Below, piece by piece: positions 1 through 11,039 of a DNA stretch of 64,000 bases (position 1 is its first letter; each line of letters starts with the position of its first letter). The position numbers were made by a program, and so were the translations under genes. The DNA lies in contig CM076190.1 in the NCBI GenBank assembly GCA_038277395.1, positions 237,515,177-237,579,176 of the forward strand, given 5' to 3'. Source of the stretch: Dryocosmus kuriphilus. Taxonomy: Eukaryota; Arthropoda; Insecta; Hymenoptera; Cynipidae. The notes beneath the pieces were generated by a model. It was given only the letters and a program-made list of their open reading frames with translations, made no database searches and had not been told where the DNA came from.

Positions 1-453
1 ATTTGGCAAGAAACCACAGTTCCTTCTGTATAACAACATTTTCTGGATTAAAACAAGAACTGTGTATTTTTTAGTTGAAGCAAAATTTGTAGATTTTTTT
101 GGGATGAATAATTTTACGCTCTACTGTTTTTTTGTATCTCGCATATTTTAGCCAGAAAATGGATCTTTTTATTCTTTGAAAACTGTTTCTGATGGATAAA
201 ACCATAATCACGGATAAAAAACCGCGATTTAACGAACTCGTCCTTTTCTTACGCCCTAAAGAAGTGTGCTAAGGAGCAATCCAATTCGATTATCCCTTCG
301 AAAATTATTGTGGGAACAGATGACAACGGCGACGATGAAAAAAGACAGACAGACAACGTCGTAAAATATGTATTTTCGGATTCGGATGACGAAAACCCCG
401 AAAGTCAGTTTTCACATAAGACTAATACATTTCTCATTGAGATGAGAATTTAA
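1..453 (+). mobile_element. Repeat family A, copy 1 (cut by window edge)
   Basis: This stretch matches, in opposite orientation, the sequences near 37,710, 46,640 and 55,940. Shared landmarks are an Asp-rich segment, a QFSHKT-like coding segment, and a terminal hairpin in which TCTCAT and ATGAGA pair around TGAG (about 433-448). It ends beside an A-run, which is a T-run on the other strand, as other copies do. The rest of the element lies left of the window. No transposase is visible, so the class is unknown. Orientation is given by its acidic reading frame. Confidence 0.7.
192..453 (+). pseudogene. Acidic small ORF of repeat family A, frameshifted
   Basis: An ATG at 192 opens a frame that stops at 270. 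The frame one base later (from 271) continues to a stop at 451. The two halves match the uninterrupted minus-strand frames at 55,949-56,242 and, in part, 46,707-46,985. Shared parts are an N-terminal KTITxxQKPLxNELVL-like segment, a VGTDDN acidic run and a C-terminal SQFSHKTN segment. Conserved peptide sequence despite DNA drift suggests it once coded for a protein of about 95 residues. I do not recognise the protein. Confidence 0.45.
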
Positions 454-834
454 AAAAAGGCCCAATATATATGAAAGAAAGTAATCCATCCGAGTTTCAT
501 TGGTATTTGTGTCTTTAAATATTCATCAGCTGTTACATAGCATTTCTAGCAAATCTAACCTAAATGAAGTGACAGTCATTTTGTAAAAATCATACTATTA
601 ATAACACTAGGTAGTAATATCTTTATTATCACCAATTTATGGGACATTTAGGATGTTTTCGTCTGTTGAATGCGAACCTGAAGGTGAAAATGTAATCTTT
701 TCGCGTTTTTTAGAAAAACAAGTTTTAATATTGGTTGTATATTATGCTGGCTCTCGCGCTGCTGATTGTTTCAAAAATGCTAAAATTCGATTAATATCTC
801 AACAATAATAAATAAAAATTAACTTAAAAGGTTT
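454..834. other. AT-rich spacer, nothing recognised
   Basis: No open frame, repeat or RNA motif that I can support. It lies between the family A end and a decayed coding relic. Confidence 0.5.
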
Positions 835-1123
835 ATTATTTGCTGGACGGCAGATAAAGAAAATGTTGGAGGGCAAAGATTTGGAAGAAAAAATTACTTC
901 TACAGAAAAAAGTGCTTGGCAAGCATTGCGCCTTGTCGTAACTGAATACTTGGAAAAAAATTCTCAAAATTACAAAAAGCATATACAAAACTTAATGAAG
1001 ACGTACAGACAACTTGCCTGTAGAATGTCCTTGTAGCTCAATGTTTGCAATCTTACTTATATTCCTTCCCAGAAAATTTAGGGGACGTAAGTGAAGAGGA
1101 TGATGAACGTTTGCGCCTGGTGT
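835..1123 (+). pseudogene. Relic of a widespread insect repeat-associated protein
   Basis: A plus-strand frame from about 835 to 1,035 reads through TEKSAWQALRLVV, NYKKHIQNL and CRMSL, then hits a TAG. After a frame change it continues as YSFPENLGDVSEEDDERL to about 1,123. The order (TE-K-AW, NYK, LxCRMSL, FPENLG-VSEE--ER) is one I associate with an uncharacterised protein found in many copies in insect genomes, usually in transposon-rich DNA. At least one nonsense or frameshift change and no start or end show a dead fragment. The family assignment comes from memory of the motif string and is moderate. Confidence 0.5.
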
Positions 1124-2190
1124 TTTGACCTAGGGTCAAATCGTCTTGCCTTAACGGTTCGACGACTCAGTTTAAATTAAAGGAGAATGTAATGTGTTGG
1201 AAGCTAGAATTTATCACCTGCCAAAAAGAAAAAAATGACTACTTTTTTATTGAGAAAATGCACTCGTCTCCAAGAGAGCATTCACGAAAGACCGAAGACC
1301 ACAGGAACTGCTCTCGGGAGTCAGGAAAAGGAAACGATACATTAGATAACTAACACTACGAACTCCGCGCGGGGAATTGCACTCCTGCATTCTGCGTGGC
1401 GTTGGCATCACTCGCGACCCGGGCTTTTGGTAGACTGAGCCTTGACTTGTTCGAGACGAGACTCCTTCGACAGCTAAGTAGGCGAAATGGCAGACTGAGC
1501 CATGAGAGGTTGTGGACGCATGGGAGCTCCTCGTGGATCGAGGTGTCGTGTCAGACTGTTTGAGATTTAGCTCGAGATTGATTGTTTTGATTGCCACAAG
1601 GAGGCGAAGTGAAGCCAACCTCAATCGCTGCTACCACTCATACTCTCTCTCTATTTCTCATTGATGCTTTTAGAGGTTTTGAATTTATGCGCGTAAAGTA
1701 AAATGAACATGGCTGACCGTTCAACTACTATTGTTACGCGACATAACATTTGGATATCATGAAAGTGTTAAAAGGTTAGCAAGAGAGATGGGATAACGAT
1801 CTGATCGGTGGTAACGGAAAATTTAAGATGAAATGAAGGCAGGACACAAACGAAAATGTCTTCCGAATATTCGCTTTGAAAGGAAACATTTATATGTTCC
1901 ATGATTTCTCCTTCCATGCATAATATTCATAAGGAATTATTTCATAAAACTTTTGGTACATCTGATATATGATTTCATTTTATTCATAAGAAAATGTATG
2001 TATTTACAGCAATATGATTCTTCCATTTTTAGTGTGATATTGTACATTCTATCTTCATTATCTCTGAAAGTATTGATGCTACCAAAAAAAAGAAGGTTAA
2101 TTTCAGAGTCAGCGCTACAGAATATATAAGAGAACGCCATAAAAATCGAATAAACGCGAAATCTATACAACTTTTCTTTTTATTTTTCTG
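1124..2190. other. Unassigned spacer with a GC-richer patch
   Basis: About 1,240-1,620 is GC-richer than its surroundings and holds two copies of an AGACTGAGCC motif (near 1,432 and 1,492). A 125-residue minus-strand frame spans it, but its composition is low in complexity and shows no domain, so I do not call it a gene. The remainder is AT-rich and featureless to me. Confidence 0.4.
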
Positions 2191-2930
2191 TTTGGGTGGG
2201 TGGTTGGAGGAGGGGAAATCTCTCATAAGACACCCCAGTCCCGGCAGTGTCGGATTCTTACCGACTAAAACCACTCCCCTGGCGCTCAGACTGATACTAT
2301 TGTGCCTTTCCATTTATTTTCAACAGTTGACATACTGCTATCTACAACTGTTTTGTCCTTCATTGCTGAGAGGCCGTCCCCATTCGCGATGAGTTAGATG
2401 AAGATCCCCCAGGGAGATCCTCATTTATTTTTTTTCCGTTATCGCCATATTGGGCCCCGCGTGAGAAGCTGGGGATTCAAAGGACTGTTCCCTGCAGAGC
2501 CCCGCTTACAGGGAGAGGGTCTGAATACTAAGGTATTCGACCTGGTATTCATAAGTCTCCGTTTCGACACCTCCCTCAAACTCCGCCATGCCAGTCTCAA
2601 TTGAAGGGGCAAATCGAAGCATTCAGGCGTTTGGTAACCCTGGTGCCACTCAGCCCTCGACACGGCGATCACATCTTAGCTTGGGAGAATGAAGACTCGC
2701 GCCCTCGATATTCCAGGAGGCTTTGCCATTACCCCCTGGAAGGATCGCTTCTTGGTCAGTGTCCCGCAATTCAGAAACCCCCAGTTCCCCAGAGCAGCCG
2801 TATCTCGCGATACATTCCCTCTGGTTCACTTACTTTAGGCCGCTCGTCCGATTGGACGCCTTAGGCCTCGTACAAACTACAAGGTCATGCGATCGCCAGA
2901 GTGGGCTCCAATTTTGTTACCCATAGTTAT
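2191..2930. other. GC-rich, transposon-like segment
   Basis: The segment is much richer in GC and C-runs than the flanks and has several overlapping short frames, none convincing. The style resembles 5' regions of insect LINEs, like the segment at 4,330-4,690, but I see no reverse transcriptase and cannot place it in a family. Confidence 0.3.
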
Positions 2931-3589
2931 TTTTTTAATCAGAGAAAAAATAAACTGGAGATGTATTGGTAAAACAAGCGGTAAAGTCTAAGATAACCTT
3001 AAATATACTGAAGCTTTTATGAAAAAATCATATATCTGTGAAGAATGTGAGATCCTTTTGACGCTTCACTAGGTTTATGAAAGTTATACACTTACATAAA
3101 GCTGATATCCATATTTATGCAGCACAAATTCAAAACGGCCTTATGCTGAAAATGGTTCGTGATTACGCGATATTTTGCGACTTCAACTAAGAGTGGAATG
3201 GTCCCAAAACGTAAAAAAAAGATATTTCATCACTTTTACAAGTTTCGAAAACTTATGCAATTATGCACTTGCAGAAAGTTCACATCTCTATTAGGGATGT
3301 CAACTTTATGCATTTGAGAATATAGAATTATGTAATAATGCTTCAGTTTTTTATACGGCAATTGTATGATAAAAATACAAAAAGTGTGCAGACATTATGT
3401 ACGATAAAATACAGATTTACGCATTGTTATGCACCGTAAATGACTCGCGGTCATTTTTCCACATCTTTAGAAAATTTATTGACATTTTTTTTATTTAGCA
3501 ATGAAGATGCGTTTCTGTAATGATATTTTAAGGGTATTGTTTTGTAAAAAGTTCTCCGATTTGTTCGAAAATACGCATAATTAATGCAG
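2931..3589. other. AT-rich spacer, nothing recognised
   Basis: No supported gene or repeat is visible here. Confidence 0.5.
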
Positions 3590-4690
3590 AAGTTGATAAA
3601 AGTAACCTCATGCAGTATATCGGGTATATATAGAAAATTTACAATTATCATTATTACTATTATTTCAGATGGGCAGGATGATTCAAGTGCCATAGCAGTG
3701 AGGTTAACAAATGTAACCTATTGTACTTTGCCCCTAAAACTAAGCCTCTCTAAGGAGCCCGGTTTCCTCCTTATATGCGTATATCGCCGTACATATATGG
3801 CATATCTAAGAAATCCTCTGGTTCGCAGAAGTGATTTCCGAAATGTTTCATTCCGAGACTTATTCGCACTTCACATTCATATAGTATGTGATGTGCTGTC
3901 TCTTCCTGGAAGTCTCAAATCTCAGGATAATTTCGCGAGGTCTTACCGCGGCGATCACCTTGTCGAGAGTCGTTACTACGGCCATTGCTTGCTCCTGATT
4001 AGGAGTACCGTCATCAGATCCAGACCGTTCTGGGGTCTTAGGTTTAGAAGCCTCCTCGCGCTGCAGCTTAAGCTGCTAGCGTTGGTGCCACCTTCTGGCG
4101 GCGGTACAATATTTTCGTTTCTTGGGAGCTACCATGGCCCCATCGTTCTCAGTGGCTTTGGCTTCGTTAATGTGACTAATTAAAGTCTCATTACCAGCTG
4201 TACCACTCGAGGTGCTAGAACCTGCATCAGCCCCTTGTGGAGTTGAGGGTGATTCATCACCTTCGTTGGTCTTCATCTTCTCAAGAGGAGATGATGTATT
4301 TACGGCGGGTTTCATTAAATTCACCCATTCATCTTGCTTTTAGGGATAAAGCACTTTTGCAATGGGAGGCTGCCCCGTATTCCAGGACACCGCTGGAGTC
4401 GCCTTTCCTTTGTAACACTCAACCTTCGACAAGGTATTTCACGCCTTGGCTTAGGGGTTGGTACGGAAACCGAGTGCTACTCGATGTTCGCAGCTTAGTC
4501 GAATTCAGGCTGATACTGCCACCCTACTAACCATCAACTCCCACCCGTAAGGGTCATCTTCGTTGTGGCGTCCGGGTTGTTGTTATCCGCGGGAGTTCTT
4601 AGGCCTCCTCACCGCGGCCAGGTCCGAACTCTCCTTCTCCTTATGCCGGAAAATTTAACTTCCTTTTATAAGGAGTAGAGGAGTTCACGC
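3590..4690 (-). mobile_element. LINE-like 5' end: untranslated leader and ORF1-like fragment
   Basis: Read on the minus strand, a GC-rich leader (about 4,690 to 4,330) is followed by an ATG at 4,324 and an 82-residue frame, then further in-frame-like sequence to about 3,950 and decay to about 3,590. The reading is rich in Ser/Thr, Glu/Lys and Gln, with a KKRK-AARR basic patch, like the N-terminal ORF of insect LINEs. No reverse transcriptase follows, so this would be a deleted copy. The class is inferred from composition and layout, not from a diagnostic motif. Confidence 0.35.
4076..4324 (-). pseudogene. ORF1-like N-terminal fragment of a LINE
   Basis: Eighty-two residues from an ATG: an acidic and Ser/Thr-rich start, then PKKRK and AARRWHQR basic patches before a stop. 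Past the stop the same register reads LKLQREEASKPKTPERSGS and a short helical stretch, so one nonsense change separates two pieces of one reading frame. This fits a nucleic-acid-binding LINE ORF1 tail, but no zinc knuckle is visible. Confidence 0.3.
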
Positions 4691-5149
4691 GTCCCATAGA
4701 GGAGGTACAATTATCATAAACAAACAGGTCAACAAATGTTAATTCTATTTTCCTGCAAAGGATGTCCAAGCACTTCTTGTACGACTCTTTGATGCCTGAA
4801 AATCATTTTTAATTCTTCAAACTAAAGTAGTGACAGAATTCATACTACGGTCATCGTTTATTAATCGGAGTTCGCTGTTTATTTTCAAACACACTTAACA
4901 ACAATGTCTCTTTCTGCGCTACCAGGTCAATAATAATTATTGGTAATTTCGAAACAATCTTAATAAACAAAAGGATCGTTTGGCCACTTTTCAACATATA
5001 GCCTTCGTTATTACTAATATTGAGTAATACTTCGTAAATGGATATTTTCAAATAAAAATTATTAGGTTTTTCAGAACATATTACACTGGTGACGCCTTCA
5101 GTTTTTCACCTAATGTAGCTTTTTCATACATCCCGTGTATCCTGTTTGG
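4691..5149. other. Spacer, nothing recognised
   Basis: AT-rich sequence leading to the left edge of the first duplicated unit. No supported feature. Confidence 0.4.
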
Positions 5150-5499
5150 CAACTAACCTTCCAAAAATTAAATTCAGTGGCAGTTTACCTGTTTGTCTCT
5201 TTCTAGAATTCTCTTCTAGAAAAAAATGCTGCATTGGGGTTTTTTACAAATTACATGGTTTGCATGTTTTATTTTTTCCAAAATTGAACTTCAGCAAATA
5301 TTCAAACACAGCAGCACTGTAAATTTACAAGAGTAGGTAGTGATGATATTGAATAACCCATAGGTGTTACAGTAAAGGAGTTCTCTCGATTAAAGGAAAA
5401 GGTTCATAAAAAGAAATAAATTTCGCAGTTTTGGTTTCTGTTGTGTTTTCTCGAAAGAAACTGATATTTTTGTATACATTTTATTGAAAGAATATAATC

Positions 5500-6640
5500 C
5501 CGAATACTCTAGTTTATATCAGGCAATTTTTGCCGAAAATGGATATAGTTTTCATCAAAAATGATGAGCTTATTTAGAAAACTTCCAGATTCGAGTAATT
5601 TGAGGTTATGTTAGTAAACTTTCACCATAAGTCAATATTTTCCAATGAAGATCATTAGGTGATTTAAGAAACATACATTTTTCAATACTATGAGATTATT
5701 TTAGGGAACGTTCGTTAGAAATCAACGTTCTCCAACATATCATTAGACATTTCAGGAAAATTACAAGATTTAGTGCCCTTAGTATATGTTAGGCAATTGC
5801 AGCTGAAAATTTATATTCTTTGACGCAAACATGATATATTTTAGAAAACTACAAGTTTCACAAATTTGTGATTTCCTGAAAACACATAAGTTTCAAAAAT
5901 TTGAAGCTGTCTTACGAAATCTTCACCGCAAAGCAATATTTTCATGAAATATGATATCATATATATTTACGAACATACAACTTTATTATCTTTAGGTTAC
6001 ATTACTTTTATGCATTCTTTTGCTTCAGCTCTCATAACAATATTAGTCTTCGTTTACAATCATCTCATATAATGATCTAGTGTTTGTATAAAGAATACAG
6101 ATTTATAGTCAAATCACCATGAATAACCTCAGCTTCTTGAACCCTAACTTTTCTAATAGAATACTTCGCTGACATTACTTTTGGTAAACTTAATGTAGCT
6201 TTTAGATCAATCGCGAATTGACATAAATCAGCATTTTCCCACAAAAATCATTAGACTCTCTTAAAACTTGTAATTTTAAAACATTTGAGGGTACCTTAAG
6301 AATCTTTCGCCCGAAATCAATAACTTTCAACAAAATTCATCTGGTCTTTTAGAAAAACGTAAGACTTTCAAGAGTTTGAGTTAATGCTAAGAAATTTTTG
6401 CCGGAAATATATATTTTTTAAAACAAATTATCACGTATTATAGAAAGCTTACAGGTTTCAACAATTTAAGATTAAGATAGGCAATTTTCATTGTGAATTC
6501 TTTTTTCAATAAAACTCATTAGATCGGTTAGAAAACTTACAAGTTTTAACACTCACAGGTTATGTTATGAGCAACTTTAAGCTTTTTCAGCGTTTTCACT
6601 GGAAACTTACACTTTGAGACAAATAATTTCATTTCGAAGG
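5500..6640. repeat. Diverged ~100-bp tandem repeats in the intron
   Basis: Successive lines repeat a theme of roughly 95-110 bases: AGAAAACTTACAAGTTT, then an ATTTGAGGTTATG-like part, a TTTTCGCCGAAAATCAATA-like part and CATTAGA. Units are heavily diverged. The same array recurs at 41,330-42,340 within the second duplicated unit, so it predates the duplication. Confidence 0.65.
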
Positions 6641-6941
6641 AACACTTACAGGATCAAAAAATTTTGCGTTATTACTTAAAACAGGAACCGAAATTCGAAA
6701 ACACGTACCATTGAGAATTTATTTGTTCACACTAGTCGAAAAAACTTTAACATTTCTTTATGCGCAATAGTGGGTCATTTTGATCTGAAGTTGATAATCA
6801 GATTGTTCAGCAACAGTTCGGCACACAGAGTTTTACTTTTTGTATGTGTTTTTAACTAATCGATGCTCTAAAATTCAGTGTTCCGCCTGATGCTACAAAG
6901 CTTTAAGACTGTTTCAAAAAGATTTCTGTTTACTGTTGCAG

Positions 6942-7564
6942 AGTCAAGTTTGCAGTTTGATCGTTACCCTAATGACGAACGTATTCCATGGAACAGAACT
7001 TCTTATTCTTTTGACGGATCTCATTCGCCTGTCAGGTATCCGAGTTCTGTTAATGTTCCGAGTCCTCCTGCCACATCTGCTCATTATGATAGGTCCAGCT
7101 CTCCTCCTCGTGCCTGCTGCTCGTCTTCACCTGCCAAACATTCTTCCCCTCTCAGGCGTGAGCTTATTCGGTTGATTCCCATATCTAATGAGAATCAGCT
7201 ATTCGAAATTCGTAGATACGAATTTCCTACTGATAAATCACTTTATATACTATTACGACAGAATAAATATGAGCCCGTGCCAACCGAGGAAAAAACTGTA
7301 TTGTCAACATCTAAGGGCGACGTCTTTGCAATATTGAAGAGTCAAAATATTCTTGATGGAGTATATACTCCTAGATCTGATAGACGCGCTAAACGCAGGG
7401 TGAAAATAAATATGATAAGCGGCAAAATTACTGAGTTGAGCCAAGAGGAAATCAAGGAAGCCCAAGTAGGCGTTCACTACCCGATCCGAAGCAATTTTAT
7501 AATAAAACACAGAGACAATAATTCTCTACTTACTTATGCAAGCATAGATCAATTTTTAGTTTAG
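6942..7564 (+). CDS. Terminal exon of an unrecognised, probably secreted protein (paralog 1)
   Basis: The exon begins after a good 3' splice site (pyrimidine-rich tract ending TTGCAG at 6,941) in phase 1 and is open to TAG at 7,562-7,564. An ATG at 6,878 lies in the same frame but upstream of the splice site, so I treat it as intronic. It encodes about 207 residues: an N-terminal stretch, a Ser/Pro-rich spacer (SSSPPRACCSSSPAKHSSPL), then a domain of about 135 residues beginning ELIRLIP, with KSLYILL, EEKTVLSTS, KINMISGKIT and GVHYPI blocks. Paralog 2 (42,716-43,395) aligns throughout. Length differences are multiples of three (57 bases overall), which argues for selection on the protein. No known domain recognised. 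The partner first exon is not identified and may lie upstream of the window. Confidence 0.7.
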
Positions 7565-8459
7565 GTTTAATACACAGGCCTCGAAGTGCTCTCTGGAACG
7601 AAGAAAGTATCAGAAAGCTATATTCTGAAGAAAAACGTAGTCTTTTCATACAGTCAAGAATGAGATTTTTACACTACATTTTTTCATTTAGGAAGCCAAT
7701 TTTTAACCTTTTTAGGAGCCAAATTTTTTTCTTTCGAACGATACTTTTTTAATAAGAAAGGGAATTTGAACATCTACTTCGTACTTTTATTTATGTAAAT
7801 AATCCAAGGAGAAAGGAGCGATCGAGAATTGGCGCTTAATGTTTTTATTCCATTTTGGTGCTAAACACTGAAACGTTGACAATAAAGATATGTTAAATTA
7901 TTTGTGTTAAATAATACCTTAAAAAAAAAACATTTTTTTCCTCTATCTGCTAGAACCTATAAAAATTGCAAGCGGCAATTAAAATTCGAGAAAGGCTTGA
8001 AATTGTATTGCAATCTGTAAAAATTTCTTGAAATCCTTTGATACAGTTGGAAATATTTTAAACCATTAGAGTCTTTTAAAGCTTTGAAAATCCATAGGAA
8101 TTTCTTCAGATACAACAATCCTTTTTGAATTGCTTTGAAATCATTAAAATCATGGAAATAGTTCGAAGTATGTTACAGGAAAAATTTAAGTAGCCTTATT
8201 ATCGTTCCGAACTTTATATAGATCGCCTATTATTTTTCCGTCCCCAAAATTGCGCCTTCTACTCTTCCTGTACGTTAATTCATGCCTGGATTCTCGACAA
8301 AGTGTAATCTACAGTGTCCACACATATCGTTAATTTAAGTCATTCCTAAAGTTTTACAAGTCAAGCGTCATTTGCGTAATCGACTAGTGATTGCTATGTA
8401 TAGGAGAGACTATATTTTAAACTTCTCCATCCCGGTACACGAAACCTGTTTGCGAGAAA

Positions 8460-8517
8460 ATGAAGATTCTTATTGGTAATATAATCACTGCATTTGTGGT
8501 TTTGTTTTATCTCGTCG
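8460..8517 (+). CDS. Candidate signal-peptide first exon of a paralog
   Basis: An ATG at 8,460 starts MKILIGNII followed by a hydrophobic run AFVVLFYLV. A GTAACT donor after base 8,517 would leave phase 1, the phase the family's terminal exons require. Unspliced, the frame runs to a stop at 8,562-8,564 (34 residues). It lies about 900 bases after paralog 1 on the same strand, as expected for the next gene of a head-to-tail array. The Bel/Pao insertion 300 bases downstream may have separated it from its terminal exon. A TATATTTTAA box near 8,411 is too loosely spaced to be decisive. Confidence 0.4.
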
Positions 8518-8810
8518 GTAACTTCATTTCTAGTCTATTTAATACTTTAAAAGCTTTGTCGTGAATAAATTATATTTTGACATTAAATATTTTAAAATTG
8601 AAGTTATGTTCAAAGTGTGTTTTATGTTTGCAGTAATATATTTACACAAAGGTTCGTGAGGTGTCAGTTTTTAATGCCCTTAGATTTTATAGATGTATAG
8701 TTTCACGAAAGTAAATAAACCACAATAGTATGTTTAGTATATTTGTTTAATACAGGGAATCATTTCTGCATAATGATGATCCTCTAGGTCGTATAATAAA
8801 AAAATACTTC

Positions 8811-9071
8811 TGCCGCCTATAGTAGAAGGAATTGATAATAATCATCACGTGATCGACACCCTTGCTCCTCTCTTCCTTCCCGATAAGCTGGATTTCAGAA
8901 AGCTCGTGAACGCCGTGTAATCCACATGTTTAAAGTACCAATTTTCTCACATTCTCTCTGCCCAACGAATCTTGATATTCACCTCACGTATTCTAATATT
9001 TATAAATATTTCGCGAGTGAGTGTACGCCTTTGTGGCATATTTGTGATTACAATAAATCTTCTGGCTTCCA
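8811..9071 (+). repeat. 5' LTR of Bel/Pao element
   Basis: Aligns with 13,240-13,689: shared GAAGGAATTGA, CGTGATCGA, the AATCTTGATAtTCACCTCACG block and AATAAATCTT ahead of the right end. About 150 bases present in the 3' LTR (about 13,382-13,560) are missing here. The left end (TG at 8,811) is approximate. Confidence 0.65.
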
Positions 9072-9089
9072 AAATAAAAGTAGGCGAGT

Positions 9090-9610
9090 CGTTATAAACG
9101 CATATTTACATTCCTTTATTTCTCTTGCGCCTATAAAAAACCAAACAGTGAGGGATTCGAAGCAGCTTCGTGATATAAAACGTGAAGCTATGTTAGCCTT
9201 AAAAAACTTGGGTCGACCAGTAAAACAATGAGACATCTTAGTCTCCCCTATAGTTAAAAAACTGCACAAATCCTCGCTCACTGAATGGGAAAGATGTGCA
9301 GCTGATCTTTCTGAGGTTCCCACTTATAAGAACTTTGATACGTTTCCCTCTATCAGAATTTGTACATTAGAAGCAATTCAAATGACAAAATATAAAAAAT
9401 TCAGTGCTTCACAGGCGAATTCTAATCAAAGTAGGTCACAACAAACTAATACTCAAAATAATAACAATAATTCAGGAACACTGAAGTGTATCTTGTGTCA
9501 ATAGAATCACGCTTCATATCAATGTGCTCAATTTAAAGCTCAACCGCTTTCGGCAAGGATGGAGATTGCTCGTGAACTTCAATGCTGTTTTAATGTTTAA
9601 GACCCGTGCA
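9090..9610 (+). pseudogene. Bel/Pao gag fragment
   Basis: Read across one TGA (about 9,229), the frame gives a capsid-like helical stretch followed by an Asn/Gln-rich linker and a knuckle-like CILCQ...H...C segment (about 9,485-9,530) with a TAG inside. Conserved Bel/Pao gag phrases such as LKNLGRP and SLTEWERC are seen. It would package the element RNA; this copy cannot. Confidence 0.6.
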
Positions 9611-10009
9611 CATGCCACGTAACCGCAAAAGCACATAGATGCAAGGGAAACATAGATAATAAGAAGACACATTTTTCTCAGACATTAATTTAGACTATAA
9701 TGTAAGATACAAAACTTACATGTATATCAATTTCGATGTTTCGAGTTCTAAACGAACTCCTCTTCAGGAATTAAAATTATTTAACTTATATGGTACTTAT
9801 GTGGTATTCATTGCAATCTTGAGCATCATTCTTTGCTACACAGAGAGCAATCTTCCTCATCTGAAAATTATAAAATTCAAGCACCTTTTAACGATTTTGA
9901 ACCTTGCAATTTGTCGACTAAAGAATGGCAATCTTCAAGTTCTATTGAGTCAAATGCGCGTCCTAATTCGCAAGCAAGTACACCTAGTGCTAATTCTAAT
10001 ACTAAAACG

Positions 10010-10150
10010 CATCATGTAACTAGTCAAAGCGCAAAATTAGCGACAGCTAGAATTAAAATTCGTTGTAATTATGTCAGAGAATTTGTTGCTCGCGCTTTAT
10101 TAGATCAAGGCTCTCAATCATGTATTCTCATTGAATCTATCGCTTAAATT
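10010..10150 (+). pseudogene. Bel/Pao aspartic protease fragment
   Basis: The frame reads ARALLDQGSQSCILIE and then stops at 10,145. The D-Q/S-G triad in this setting is typical of Bel/Pao proteases, which cut the Gag-Pol polyprotein. Sequence after the stop keeps weak protease-like character. Confidence 0.6.
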
Positions 10151-10608
10151 TTACGCGCACAAGGATATCCCATTGAGACAATAGTAATAGGATTGTATGA
10201 TGTCGATATCGGGACAGAAAATTCGTGAATCAATTTAACTGCCTTGCCTTATAAGAAAGATAGTCAGGCACCTTGCTCTCCTTGTTGGTATTACCAAGTG
10301 TCACTAAATATTTGCCACCTCGGGTAAAAAACTTTCCGATCGAATATCTCTCTGACCTTGAGCTAGCAGGTCCTGAAACTTTTTGGACAAACAATAAGAT
10401 TGATCTTGTTACCGGACCTGACTATTATCTCTAACTTTTACTAAGTGGTCTTATACAAGGTCCTTCTAATGACTTTACTTATACAATCAACAATATTTGG
10501 TTGGATTATTTCAGGTCCTTTGCGAAATTGTACTTTTTAAGCGAACATTATAACTATAGCGCATACTTTTGTTGCTATAGAAGATTTTGAAAATGAAGTT
10601 ACTCGTTT

Positions 10609-11030
10609 TTGAGAACTCGAAAGGTTCCTGACAAAATTCATCTCACAAAAAGTGAGCTGGAATGTGAAGAATATTTTCGCGAGATACATAGTCGCAAACC
10701 AGATTGTAGATATGTCGTGCATCTTCTATTTAAAAAATATAGTCAAAAAGCTTTTGGTGATTCGTTTCACATTGCTATAGCTATGATGTTTAGAACTGAA
10801 TGTCGGTTGAAAAATGATCTAGAATTAGAGCGTGAATACAATAAATTCCTAATGGAATATGAACAATTAGAAAATATGCGAGGAATTAAAAATCCTTCTG
10901 AGAACAAAGATTCTAATTTAAAGCCGGTATATTTACCACATCATCCTTTATTCCGGGAATCAGGTAGTACTACTCGTTTTCGCGTAGTCTTCAATGCCTT
11001 CAATACCTTAGTGTTCCGCATATAATACTT
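10609..11030 (+). pseudogene. Bel/Pao reverse transcriptase, N-terminal fragment
   Basis: A 138-residue frame ends with YLPHHPLFRESGSTTRFRVV, the signature that introduces the Bel/Pao reverse transcriptase fingers. Immediately afterwards the catalytic palm, including the YVDD-type motif, is absent: the text jumps to RNase H sequence at about 11,040. Confidence 0.7.
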
Positions 11031-11039
11031 CTTATAGCT

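Larger units (their letters stand above)
5150..8400 (+). repeat. Duplicated 3.2-kb unit, copy 1
   Basis: This unit is co-linear with 41,094-44,232 and, for its right third, with 55,610-57,620. The match starts abruptly at a CAACTAACCTTC-type sequence and ends near a GTGATTGCTATG-type sequence. It holds an intron made of diverged tandem repeats, a consensus 3' splice site, an intact coding exon and a shared 3' flank. It could be a segmental gene duplication or an unrecognised mobile unit. I see no terminal inverted repeats. Confidence 0.85.

Noticed and set aside
1247..1624. 125-residue minus-strand frame in a GC-richer patch
   Set aside because: Low-complexity Ser/Arg composition, no domain, no splice or promoter signals.
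3584..4183. 199-residue plus-strand open frame
   Set aside because: No recognisable domain. The opposite strand holds the LINE-like ORF1 pieces, which have better compositional support.
6878..6941. ATG at 6,878 as the start of paralog 1
   Set aside because: The equivalent position in paralog 2 is not open, while the acceptor at 6,941 is conserved in both, so the coding exon starts at 6,942.
7304..7510. Minus-strand frame, and its counterpart at 43,129-43,317
   Set aside because: Both lie antisense to the paralog exons. Their mutual similarity follows from conservation of the plus-strand protein.
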